A stretch of 64,000 nt of DNA from Flavobacterium defluvii (GTDB lineage Bacteria > Bacteroidota > Bacteroidia > Flavobacteriales > Flavobacteriaceae), in the NCBI RefSeq assembly GCF_900129555.1, contig NZ_FQWC01000004.1:1-64000 (forward strand). Direction: 5' to 3'. A model generated the notes under the pieces. The model did no database searches, was not told the origin of the DNA, and was given only the letters and a program-made list of their open reading frames with translations. Both the position numbers and the translations under genes were made by a program. Shown piece by piece: positions 35,089-44,043 of the stretch (within the stretch, counting starts at the first letter, position 1; every line of letters begins with the position of its first letter).

Positions 35089-38000
35089 ATGAAGACAAAA
35101 ATTACTTTACTTATAACTTTTATTTTTGCATGTTTTATTGGCGTCAATCTACATGCACAAACTGTGAGCGGTACGTCCAGTAATACAGGATGCCAAAACA
35201 GTGGTATTATTACCTCGACCAGTACAGGCTTAGGTGCAACTCCTCAGTATCAGCTTTTAAAGGCCGGTATTGTCGTTTCTCCGGTTCCTGGAGACAATAC
35301 ACAATTTACAAGTAACCCTGTTTTTGAAGGATTAAGTTCCGGAACTTATGTGGTAAGAGCAAGAGCAACATCTGGTGGAACTGTTTATTCGAGTTCTAAT
35401 ATAAATGTTACAGATGGTTATACTGCAATGTCAGTGACAACGCCAACTAAAGTTGCCAATTGTGTTGGCGGTACAGCTCAACTAACTGCAACAGTTGCAA
35501 ACGGTAAAGCTCCTTTTACTTTTACTATTGCCTCACAAACAGCACCGACAACAATTTTACAAAACAGCGGAAGTATAGCTTCTAATACCTTTACTTTTAA
35601 TGCTCTTTCTGCCAATAGTTATATAGTAAGTGTTACAGATTCATGTGGACAGACAATTACAGGGGCAACTTCTATTTCTAATCCTACTGTAGGGCTTGCT
35701 AATATAAAATTAGGAAGTATTGCATATCCAAATTATACAACAACTTATAATTGTTCAACACCTCTTACGATTAACAATGAAACACTTTTTCAATATATTT
35801 CAAATAGTACAACATTATCCCCGGCTGATGCTGCAAATTTTTCTTGGAAAATTAAATATCAGGGACAATTATACGGTCAAGATATCGATGCTGACGGTTA
35901 CAGTGATATTGGAGGAGCAGGATATTCACCTCTTTTACAAAGAGCGACTCTTCCAGTAATTGCAGATAGGGCTGGAGTAGAAGCAGATATTAATAATATG
36001 AAAGTAGTATTGATTGATAATTGTGGAAATCAAAAAGAATTCCAAATAACTCAAGTTACCGGTTATGTATCCATATATAATTGTGGAGGAGTAGGAATTG
36101 TCAGACTTCAAGCTAACAGATTAGCTTGTTACCCAATGAATATTACATTTACAAACATTAATAATTCTTCGGATGTTATTACAAAAACTGCAACACTTCC
36201 TGTCGATAATGTAGAAGGACTTACAACTGGAGCCACTTATAACGTTACCTATGTTGACGCGGCAGGAGTTACTACAGGAAATCTAAATCTTCCTGTCTCT
36301 CAAAATATTACTATACCCTCAGTAACCACATTGACTATTGCTCAAAGTAATTTTGGAGTACAGCAAAACCTTAATGTCTTGGGCTATGGAAGGTTGTTGA
36401 TTGGGGTAACACCAGTTCAAATAGCAAATAATTTTATTAATTATACAGTTACTGCATCTAATAACCCTTTGGTTCCTGTTGGATATAGCTCAGGTACTAC
36501 ATTAGACGGAAGTGGAAACGCGTATCTGCCAAAAATAAATGCAATGGATCCCAATGGTTATTGGCCAAAAGGTAACTATACTCTAGATATAACTACTTCT
36601 TGCGGGACTCGAACACTAAATGTTACTGTAAAAGGTTATTTGGCAAGTCTATCCGGTAATACCACAACACCAGTCTGCGGAGGATTCAATTATGTAATGA
36701 ACGGAAATTTTGATGACCCGACAGCCTATCAGGTTATTGTTGTTTCTGGTCCATCAAGTGTTGGTCAGGTTAGGGATATGGCCAGCGCAACGGCTTCGCT
36801 TCCTTTTAACGGACTTGGCTATGGAACCTATGTTTTCGGCTTACGCATTAAAGGAGGAACCACAGACGTTTTAACCCAAACAGTCACTTACGACGCCAAT
36901 AATGCGATTATAGTCGACAAAACAAACACAGGCGGCTATGTGTGCGCAACTGGAGCAACAAACGGTGTTTTAACCATTACGGCAGCTTCCAATTCACCCG
37001 CACCTGGAAATGTTCTGGAATACGCTTTGAGCACAGACGGCGGATCGACTTTTGGAGCTTACCAGAGCGGCAACATTTTCAGTGGACTTACCGATGATAC
37101 CTATTATTTCAGGATAAAAGACGGATGCGGGAATGTAATCACGCAATCGGCTCAGATTGGAGTGGCTGCAGCTCCAGATGCAACAGCCGACGGACACAAT
37201 ACACCTGCAACACTTTGTAATGCCTCATCTGGAACTATTCAACTTGATGTTGATGTTTTTGGCGCACTGTCATATCTGTGGACAGGCCCCGGAATAAATG
37301 CATCCAATCAGGATCAGAAAAACCCATTAATTAACAAGGCTGATTTGAGTGTCGGAGCAAATAATTATACCTGTACCGTTACTTTTGGAGCACCTTGCAA
37401 TAGCAGCACAGTGTCCAATCTGGTTATCAATATCAATGCCCTTCCCAATATAAGAGTTACAAATCCAACTCCAGTCTGCACACCGGGAACAGTCAATCTT
37501 ACTGATTCTGCCATTACAGCAGGAAGTACTTCAGGACTTTCATATACATATTTTTCAGACGAACAGGCAACGGTTCCTGTTTCGGATCCTTCAGCGGTAA
37601 ATATTTCGGATACTTATTATATAAAAGGAACTGATGCCAACGGCTGCAGCAGCATAGTGCCCGTAATAGTTACAATCAACGATCTTCCGCAGGCTATCGT
37701 TTCATATTTATCGCCCTATTGCCAAACGGGAACTGCATTACCGGAACAATTGGGTGTGGCAGGGGGAACGTATAGTTCGGATGCTGGTCTTGTGATAGAT
37801 TCCAATACCGGAGAGATAGATTTAACCGCTTCGTCATTAGGGCTTCATACCATCACTTATACCTTCAGTGACGGCAGCTGTTCCAATGCCGTTACAACAG
37901 ATATAATAATCAATGCGCTTCCAACGGCTTCGATAAGCTATCCGAACGGTCCTTATTGCAATAGGGGAACTGCATCATCTGTAGAAACAGGCATTACCAG

Positions 38001-40347
38001 CGGAAAGTACAGCTCGGATGCGGGGCTTGCGATAGATGAGCTGACAGGGGATATTGACCTTGCGGCTTCTATATCAGGAAATCATACAGTAATTTACGAA
38101 TTCAGCAACGGAACCTGTTCAAATGTAACAACGGCAGATATCACAATAAACCCGACGGCTCTTCCTTCTGCTTTGACAGATGTAACGGCAGAATGTACGG
38201 TCGCATCCTTAACTGCACCGACACTTACTGATCCTTGTGCGGGAACCATTACCGGAACCACAGCGGCATCCTTACCAATCACAGCGCAGGGAACAACCGT
38301 GGTCAGCTGGACTTTTGATTATGGAAACGGATACACTCAGACCGTAAACCAGAATGTAATTATAAAAGATATAACACCTCCTGTAGTTCCGGTACTGGAC
38401 GATGTAACGGCAGAGTGTTCGGTCGCATCCTTAACTGCACCGACTACGACAGATGCGTGCGCGGGAACCATTACCGGAACCACGACTACTGTTTTCCCAA
38501 TCACAGCACAGGGAACAACCGTGGTCAGCTGGACTTTTGATGACGGGAACGGAAACAGTTCAACAGCAAACCAGAATGTAATTATAAAAGATATAACACC
38601 TCCTGTAGTTCCGGTACTGGACGATGTAACGGCAGAGTGTTCGGTCGCATCCTTAACTGCACCGACTACGACAGATGCGTGCGCGGGAACCATTACCGGA
38701 ACCACGACTACTGTTTTCCCAATCACAGCACAGGGAACAACCGTGGTCAGCTGGACTTTTGATGACGGGAACGGAAACAGTTCAACAGCAAACCAGAATG
38801 TAATTATAAAAGATATAACACCTCCTGTAGTTCCGGTACTGGACGATGTAACGGCAGAATGTTCGGTCGCATCCTTAACTGCACCGACTACGACAGATGC
38901 GTGCGCGGGAACCATTACCGGAACCACGACTACCGTTTTCCCAATCACAGCACAGGGAACAACCGTGGTCAGCTGGACTTTTGATGACGGGAACGGAAAC
39001 AGTTCAACAGCAAACCAGAATGTAATTATAAAAGATATAACACCTCCTGTAGTTCCGGTACTGGCTGATATATCAGGGTGCTCGGTGACACCTCCAATTC
39101 CAACAGCAGCAGACAACTGTTCGGGAATTATTACCGGAACCACGACTACTGTTTTCCCAATCACAGCGCAGGGAACAACCGTGGTTACCTGGACGTTTGA
39201 TGACGGTAATGGAAATATTACAACCGTTGATCAGAATATAATTGTCAGCTCCATTGCGTTGTCCGGAAATGAAACTGCAGCATGCCTGACCAATACAACT
39301 GGTTATATAGTAACCTTAACAGTAAACGGTCAGGCGCCTTACACGGCATCTGGTACAGGAGCGCCGGGGGTATGGGCCGCAAATGTATGGACCTCTAATA
39401 CTATTGCTTCAGGTACTAATTATAATGTAAATATTCAGGATGCAAATGCATGTAATACTTTAACAGTATCAGGTTCAGCCCCAAACTGCTGTATCTTTAA
39501 TGTAGTATGTCCAACCTTTACACCGGTATCTGTACAGTGCTATGATGAGCTGCCATCAGCTACCAGTTTAACCCAGGCTGAATTTGAAGCATTAGGGAAT
39601 GGTGACGGGAGCATAGCGGCCACACATTGCGGTATAATTGAAATTAGTGCCGCAAACAGCCCATATCAAGGCTGTAATGCCAACATAACCAGAACCTATA
39701 CCATAACGGAATATGAAGATACAAACTCAAATGGTGTACGTGATGAGGGAGAAAACACAGTCCTAAATACTTCAGTATGTACACAGATCATTACAGTACA
39801 TGACACCACTGCGCCTGTTTTCGCTGAACCTCTTCCTCAGGCTGTTGTCTATGCAGACTGTCAGACAATTCCTGATCCGGTAATTTTAACCGCAGTAGAC
39901 AACTGCGGCAGTGCTTCGGTTACTTATACAGAAACAAAGGCAGATGGTGACTGCAGCAGCAAGTATTCACTCATTAGAACATGGATTGCATCTGATCAGT
40001 GTGGAAACGAAAATTCTTTCGTCCAGACAGTAAATGTTTCGTGTATTCTAAATATTTATAATGCTATATCTCCTAACGCAGATGGTAAAAATGATAGTTT
40101 TAAAATTGATGGAATCGATTGTTTCCCTAATAATACTGTCAGAATTTACAATCGATATGGAGTGATAGTCTACGAGAAAAAAAGTTATGATAACGTAACT
40201 AATCCTTTTGAAGGATTCTCAGATGGACGCGCGACCCTACAAAGAAAAGACAAACTTCCAACAGGAACTTATTTTTATATTCTCGAATATGAAGATAATG
40301 GAAATCATGTCAACAAATCGGGTTACTTATATATTAACAATCAATAA
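35089..40347 (+). CDS. Giant T9SS type B surface protein with HYR/Ig-like repeats
   Basis: 1752 residues from the Met at 35089 (MKTKITLLITFIFACFIGVNLHAQ, a signal peptide); an ATG at 35047 would add a non-signal extension. The N-terminal half has SprB-type beta domains; the middle has Ig/PKD-like units (CSNVTTADITIN); next come five 74-residue HYR-like repeats (38179-39288; DVTAECSVASLTAPTTTDACAG) and a C-terminal gliding-motility-associated CTD, the type B sorting signal (NAISPNADGKNDSFKIDG to the end). It is probably displayed on the surface as an adhesin or filament. It precedes PorP/SprF-like and OmpA genes, the usual partners. Composition is more GC-rich from about 36660 to 39480. Confidence 0.88.
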   Translation: MKTKITLLITFIFACFIGVNLHAQTVSGTSSNTGCQNSGIITSTSTGLGATPQYQLLKAGIVVSPVPGDNTQFTSNPVFEGLSSGTYVVRARATSGGTVYSSSNINVTDGYTAMSVTTPTKVANCVGGTAQLTATVANGKAPFTFTIASQTAPTTILQNSGSIASNTFTFNALSANSYIVSVTDSCGQTITGATSISNPTVGLANIKLGSIAYPNYTTTYNCSTPLTINNETLFQYISNSTTLSPADAANFSWKIKYQGQLYGQDIDADGYSDIGGAGYSPLLQRATLPVIADRAGVEADINNMKVVLIDNCGNQKEFQITQVTGYVSIYNCGGVGIVRLQANRLACYPMNITFTNINNSSDVITKTATLPVDNVEGLTTGATYNVTYVDAAGVTTGNLNLPVSQNITIPSVTTLTIAQSNFGVQQNLNVLGYGRLLIGVTPVQIANNFINYTVTASNNPLVPVGYSSGTTLDGSGNAYLPKINAMDPNGYWPKGNYTLDITTSCGTRTLNVTVKGYLASLSGNTTTPVCGGFNYVMNGNFDDPTAYQVIVVSGPSSVGQVRDMASATASLPFNGLGYGTYVFGLRIKGGTTDVLTQTVTYDANNAIIVDKTNTGGYVCATGATNGVLTITAASNSPAPGNVLEYALSTDGGSTFGAYQSGNIFSGLTDDTYYFRIKDGCGNVITQSAQIGVAAAPDATADGHNTPATLCNASSGTIQLDVDVFGALSYLWTGPGINASNQDQKNPLINKADLSVGANNYTCTVTFGAPCNSSTVSNLVININALPNIRVTNPTPVCTPGTVNLTDSAITAGSTSGLSYTYFSDEQATVPVSDPSAVNISDTYYIKGTDANGCSSIVPVIVTINDLPQAIVSYLSPYCQTGTALPEQLGVAGGTYSSDAGLVIDSNTGEIDLTASSLGLHTITYTFSDGSCSNAVTTDIIINALPTASISYPNGPYCNRGTASSVETGITSGKYSSDAGLAIDELTGDIDLAASISGNHTVIYEFSNGTCSNVTTADITINPTALPSALTDVTAECTVASLTAPTLTDPCAGTITGTTAASLPITAQGTTVVSWTFDYGNGYTQTVNQNVIIKDITPPVVPVLDDVTAECSVASLTAPTTTDACAGTITGTTTTVFPITAQGTTVVSWTFDDGNGNSSTANQNVIIKDITPPVVPVLDDVTAECSVASLTAPTTTDACAGTITGTTTTVFPITAQGTTVVSWTFDDGNGNSSTANQNVIIKDITPPVVPVLDDVTAECSVASLTAPTTTDACAGTITGTTTTVFPITAQGTTVVSWTFDDGNGNSSTANQNVIIKDITPPVVPVLADISGCSVTPPIPTAADNCSGIITGTTTTVFPITAQGTTVVTWTFDDGNGNITTVDQNIIVSSIALSGNETAACLTNTTGYIVTLTVNGQAPYTASGTGAPGVWAANVWTSNTIASGTNYNVNIQDANACNTLTVSGSAPNCCIFNVVCPTFTPVSVQCYDELPSATSLTQAEFEALGNGDGSIAATHCGIIEISAANSPYQGCNANITRTYTITEYEDTNSNGVRDEGENTVLNTSVCTQIITVHDTTAPVFAEPLPQAVVYADCQTIPDPVILTAVDNCGSASVTYTETKADGDCSSKYSLIRTWIASDQCGNENSFVQTVNVSCILNIYNAISPNADGKNDSFKIDGIDCFPNNTVRIYNRYGVIVYEKKSYDNVTNPFEGFSDGRATLQRKDKLPTGTYFYILEYEDNGNHVNKSGYLYINNQ
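38179..39288 (+). repeat. Five in-frame 222-bp tandem repeats
   Basis: Units start at 38179, 38401, 38623, 38845 and 39067, exactly 222 bp (74 codons) apart. Units two, three and four are nearly identical base for base; the first and fifth are diverged, as is usual at array edges. The near-identity of the middle copies points to recent amplification or conversion and to possible copy-number variation. Confidence 0.95.
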
Positions 40348-40353
40348 TAAAAT

Positions 40354-40394
40354 AAAAGCAAGACAGCTATCCAGCAGTCTTGCTTTTGTTTTTA
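40354..40394 (+). terminator. Terminator after the giant surface-protein gene
   Basis: AAAAGCAAGAC (40354-40364) and GTCTTGCTTTT (40377-40387) form an 11-bp stem with a 12-nt loop, followed by GTTTTT. It should lower expression of the downstream PorP and OmpA genes relative to the surface protein. Confidence 0.8.
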
Positions 40395-40434
40395 ACACAA
40401 TAAGCTACAGTTTTAAATCATACACATCTAAAAT

Positions 40435-41352
40435 ATGAGAACAAAATTATTTTTCTTCATCATTATGTCCATAACCCTTTGTGGTTATGCACAACAGGAT
40501 GCACAGTATACGCAGTATATGTACAACACTATCAATATAAATCCTGCTTATGCTGGATCCCGCGGGGCGCTGAGCATTTTCGGACTCTATAGAACTCAGT
40601 GGGTCGGTTTGGACGGAGCTCCTGAAACAAGTGCCTTCTCAATTAACACCCCCATAAATAATAGCAGGATCGGGATTGGACTTTCTCTTGTAAATGATAA
40701 AATCGGACCGACAAACCAGAATGATTTATCGGCTGATCTCTCCTACACCATCCAGACATCACCCAGTTTTAAACTCTCTTTCGGAATCAAGGCAACTGCT
40801 AATTTATTTAATCTGGACATCAACAAATTAAATCCGGAAGATCAGGGAGATCCGCAGTTCCAGGACCTTGACAATAAGTTTTCTCCAAATATTGGAGCTG
40901 GTGTTTACTGGCATTCCGATAAAGCCTATATCGGATTATCAGTCCCTAATTTTATCGAAACCAATCGTTATGATGATAATGATGTGGCCATTTACAAAGA
41001 CAAAATCAATTATTATTTAATAGGAGGTTATGTTTTTAATCTCGATAAATATCAATACTTTAAATTTAAACCTGCAGTGCTGACTAAAATGACCGAAGGG
41101 GCTCCTCTTCAGGTTGATATCTCTGTCAATTTTATGTTTATAGACCGATTTGTGCTGGGAGCTGCTTACAGATGGAGTGCATCTGTAAGTGCAATGGCCG
41201 GATTTCAAATCACCGACGGGCTTTATATTGGATACGGATACGATCGGGAAACTACCAGACTGAATAATTACAACTCAGGCTCCCATGAAATATTCCTGCG
41301 GTATGAGTTCTTCAAAAATAATGGCAGAATGATAACTCCTCGTTTCTTTTAA
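40435..41352 (+). CDS. PorP/SprF family outer-membrane protein
   Basis: 305 residues with a signal peptide (MRTKLFFFIIMSITLCGYAQ) and the family hallmark QDAQYTQYMYNTININPAYAGSRG, then amphipathic beta-strands of an outer-membrane barrel (GYGYDRETTRLNNYNSGSHEI near the end). SprF-type proteins are needed for secretion or surface attachment of their cognate type B substrate; the partner is the upstream giant protein. The downstream OmpA gene follows after 11 nt. Confidence 0.94.
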   Translation: MRTKLFFFIIMSITLCGYAQQDAQYTQYMYNTININPAYAGSRGALSIFGLYRTQWVGLDGAPETSAFSINTPINNSRIGIGLSLVNDKIGPTNQNDLSADLSYTIQTSPSFKLSFGIKATANLFNLDINKLNPEDQGDPQFQDLDNKFSPNIGAGVYWHSDKAYIGLSVPNFIETNRYDDNDVAIYKDKINYYLIGGYVFNLDKYQYFKFKPAVLTKMTEGAPLQVDISVNFMFIDRFVLGAAYRWSASVSAMAGFQITDGLYIGYGYDRETTRLNNYNSGSHEIFLRYEFFKNNGRMITPRFF

Positions 41353-41363
41353 AATTAATAATC

Positions 41364-43295
41364 ATGAAAAATTTTATACTTCATTGTTTAATAATTCTAA
41401 ATGTTTTTTGTGGATACTCTCAAAAGTCTGAGCTTAACTCAGGCGGTAAAAAATATGAACAATATGCGTATGTAGATGCCATTAAAACTTATGAACGCGT
41501 GGCCGATAAAGGGTACAAATCTGAAGATTTATTAAAAAAACTGGGGAATTCCTATTACTTTAATTCTGATTTTGAAAGTGCCGCTAAATGGTATTCAGAA
41601 CTTTTTGTCATGAATCCGTCGCCTGAGTCCGAATATTATTACCGGTATGCACAGTGTTTAAAATCAACCGGACAATTAGACAAGGCTGATAAAATCCTAA
41701 ACGAATTCAACACTAAATACAAAAACGACTCAAGGGTAAAACTTTACAGCAATAATGTCGATTATCTTGATAAAATAAAAGCTAATTCAGGGCGTTATAA
41801 AATTGAGAATGCCGGAATTAACTCTAAATATTCAGATTACGGAAGTTTCATCTATGACAATAAAATCTATTTTGCATCAGCAAGGGATACGGGGAATTTT
41901 TCCCAGAGAAAACACAAATGGACCGGCGAATATTTTACCAATATTTATGATGCCGATATTAATTCTCAAAATGATTCTTTAGGCAGAGTCAACAAAATAC
42001 GATCTGAAATAAACAAACGTTTTCATGAATCTTCTCCTGTTTTTACCAAAGACCGAAATACAGTTTATTTTACACGAAACAATTTTCTGGATGGCAAAAA
42101 AGGAAAAGACGTCAATAAAATTACATTGTTAAAAATCTACAAGGCCTCACTTGAAAACGGCAAATGGACCAACATTACCGCTCTTCCTTTTACAAGTGAT
42201 AATTACAGTACAGGACACCCCGCATTGAGTCCGGATGAAAAAACAATGTATTTTGCAGCTGATATGCCAGGAACTATCGGACAGTCTGATATTTACAAAG
42301 TAAGTATTAACAGCGATGGAAGTTTTGGAACCCCGCAGAATCTTGGAAAAGAGATTAATACTGAAGGAAAAGAGACTTTTCCGTATGTAACCAGCGAAAA
42401 CGAAATTTATTTTGCCTCAGACGGACATCCGGGACTAGGTGGGCTGGATGTTTTTGTGGGACACATTGAAACCGACGGAATCATAAGCGGAATCGAAAAT
42501 TTAGGCGCCGATGTTAACTCTCCAAAAGATGATTTTGCTTACATAATTGATCCCGTTACAAGAAAAGGATATTTTTCCTCCAATAAAGACGGGGGACTTG
42601 GCTCTGATGATATCTACAAATTTTTAGAAACAAAACGTTTAAAATGTACTCAGGAATTAAATGGTATCATAACCGATGCCGCGACCGGTGAAATTCTTCC
42701 TGGAACTAAAGTAACTTTATACGAAAACCAAGTCATAAAAAATTCCACTATTTCCGGTTCTGACGGGTACTATAATTTTATTGTAGAATGTACAAAAACA
42801 TACAATGTAAGGGCAGAAAAACCCGAATATGCAACTAAGGAAGTCAGCATAACAATTCCTCAAAAAACCGGAAAAACAGATTTACCCATGGCACTTGACA
42901 AATCGGTCTGCAAAGTTGCTATCGGGGATGATTTAGGAAAATGTTTCGGTATAAAAATGATTTATTTTGATCTTGATAAATCGAATATACGAACTGAAGC
43001 TGCATTGGATTTAGAAAAAATACTCGATGTTTTGAAACAATATCCAAATATGAAACTAGATATCCGTTCTCATACAGACAGCCGGGCTTCCTACCAATAC
43101 AATCAGGTTTTATCTGATAGAAGGGCTAAATCAACCATTGACTGGCTTATTCAAAACGGCGTAGTCAAAAACCGTTTAACCGGAAGAGGTTATGGAGAAA
43201 CTGAACTCTTAAACGACTGCTTTGATAATATTAACTGTACCGAAGAACAGCATCAAATGAATCGGAGAAGTGAGTTCATTATTACGGGATTGTAA
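41364..43295 (+). CDS. OmpA-family protein with TPR and PD40 repeats
   Basis: 643 residues: signal peptide, N-terminal tetratricopeptide part (about 25-125), WD40-like/PD40 beta-propeller (about 150-420; GHPALSPDEKTMYFAADMPG), a carboxypeptidase-regulatory-like domain (about 430-510; LNGIITDAATGEILPG) and a C-terminal OmpA peptidoglycan-binding domain (about 530-643; IYFDLDKSNIRTEAALDLEKI, DIRSHTDSRASYQYNQVLSDRRA). It should link the outer-membrane PorP-type protein to peptidoglycan. This order (adhesin, PorP, OmpA) is repeated in many flavobacterial genomes. Confidence 0.94.
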   Translation: MKNFILHCLIILNVFCGYSQKSELNSGGKKYEQYAYVDAIKTYERVADKGYKSEDLLKKLGNSYYFNSDFESAAKWYSELFVMNPSPESEYYYRYAQCLKSTGQLDKADKILNEFNTKYKNDSRVKLYSNNVDYLDKIKANSGRYKIENAGINSKYSDYGSFIYDNKIYFASARDTGNFSQRKHKWTGEYFTNIYDADINSQNDSLGRVNKIRSEINKRFHESSPVFTKDRNTVYFTRNNFLDGKKGKDVNKITLLKIYKASLENGKWTNITALPFTSDNYSTGHPALSPDEKTMYFAADMPGTIGQSDIYKVSINSDGSFGTPQNLGKEINTEGKETFPYVTSENEIYFASDGHPGLGGLDVFVGHIETDGIISGIENLGADVNSPKDDFAYIIDPVTRKGYFSSNKDGGLGSDDIYKFLETKRLKCTQELNGIITDAATGEILPGTKVTLYENQVIKNSTISGSDGYYNFIVECTKTYNVRAEKPEYATKEVSITIPQKTGKTDLPMALDKSVCKVAIGDDLGKCFGIKMIYFDLDKSNIRTEAALDLEKILDVLKQYPNMKLDIRSHTDSRASYQYNQVLSDRRAKSTIDWLIQNGVVKNRLTGRGYGETELLNDCFDNINCTEEQHQMNRRSEFIITGL

Positions 43296-43402
43296 CATAA
43301 GTTGTTTTTATTATCAACAATTTCAAAAAACAATACTTTACAAAAACAAAACTTTCCTAAATTCGTTAGTAAATAATTAATCACTAATCCCAAATTAGTT
43401 TT

Positions 43403-43903
43403 ATGAAAAACCTACTATTATTATCATTTATCATGATAAGCTTTTCGTCGTGGTCACAAACCGCAGAAATTTATTTTAATAAAGCTTTTAACAAAGCTGC
43501 GGCTGGAAATTACAAAAGCGCCATTGCTGATTATACAAAAGCCATTGGCAAAAATTCTAAATTTATTGAAGCTTATCAAAATCGAGGTGTTGCAAAATAT
43601 AAGCTCAACGACTTAAAAGGCGCTATGGATGATTTTAACAAAACAATCGAATTAGACAACATGAATGCCGATGCCTTTACCGGGCGTGCCAATGTATACT
43701 TTATGCTTTTAAAATATAAAGAAGCGATTCAAGACTGTACATCATCACTTGGTTTAAACCCAAGAGATTACGTTGCCTACAATCTAAGAGGTTTGGCTTA
43801 TAATAAAATTGGAGATAAAGCAAATTCCTGTAAAGATTTTTTGAAAGCAATCGAATTAGGAAGTCAAAGTGCCTTAAAAAATAAAAGCACTTTTTGTAAA
43901 TAA
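43403..43903 (+). CDS. Exported tetratricopeptide-repeat protein
   Basis: 166 residues with a signal peptide (MKNLLLLSFIMISFSSWSQ) and three to four TPR units from about 22 (AAAGNYKSAIADYTKAIGKNS, KYKLNDLKGAMDDFNKTIE, MLLKYKEAIQDCTSSLG). A small periplasmic scaffold. It lies 107 nt downstream of the OmpA gene and before a strong terminator, so it may belong to the surface-protein operon. Partner unknown. Confidence 0.88.
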   Translation: MKNLLLLSFIMISFSSWSQTAEIYFNKAFNKAAAGNYKSAIADYTKAIGKNSKFIEAYQNRGVAKYKLNDLKGAMDDFNKTIELDNMNADAFTGRANVYFMLLKYKEAIQDCTSSLGLNPRDYVAYNLRGLAYNKIGDKANSCKDFLKAIELGSQSALKNKSTFCK

Positions 43904-43923
43904 TAAATCAAATTTATATTAAC

Positions 43924-43965
43924 AAAAAGTAATCTGCAATAGAATCTCTTTGCAGATTACTTTTT
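43924..43965 (+). terminator. Terminator after the TPR gene
   Basis: AAAAAGTAATCTGCAA (43924-43939) and TTGCAGATTACTTTTT (43950-43965): a perfect 16-bp stem with a 10-nt loop and a T-tract. A-tracts on the other side make it bidirectional in form. Confidence 0.9.
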
Positions 43966-44017
43966 ATATCTTATTCGTAAAAAAATTACACTCATTTTTT
44001 AATAATATGGTTATTGT

Positions 44018-44025
44018 TACATTTG
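44018..44025 (+). promoter_or_regulatory. -7 box of the CotH gene
   Basis: TACATTTG (44018-44025) lies 18 nt before the ATG at 44044 and excludes the earlier in-frame start at 44014. No TTG lies at a good distance upstream. Confidence 0.5.
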
Positions 44026-44043
44026 TTACAAACTAACATAACC

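Noticed and set aside
35067..35098. A fourth operator of the TTGTTTAA-N16 type before the giant surface protein
   Set aside because: The left arm matches (35067-35074) but the right arm reads GAAGACAA, only five of eight bases matching.
38337..39164. A 275-codon leftward frame in the surface-protein repeats
   Set aside because: It is open only because the 222-bp repeats lack stops on that strand; the plus-strand protein has clear domains.
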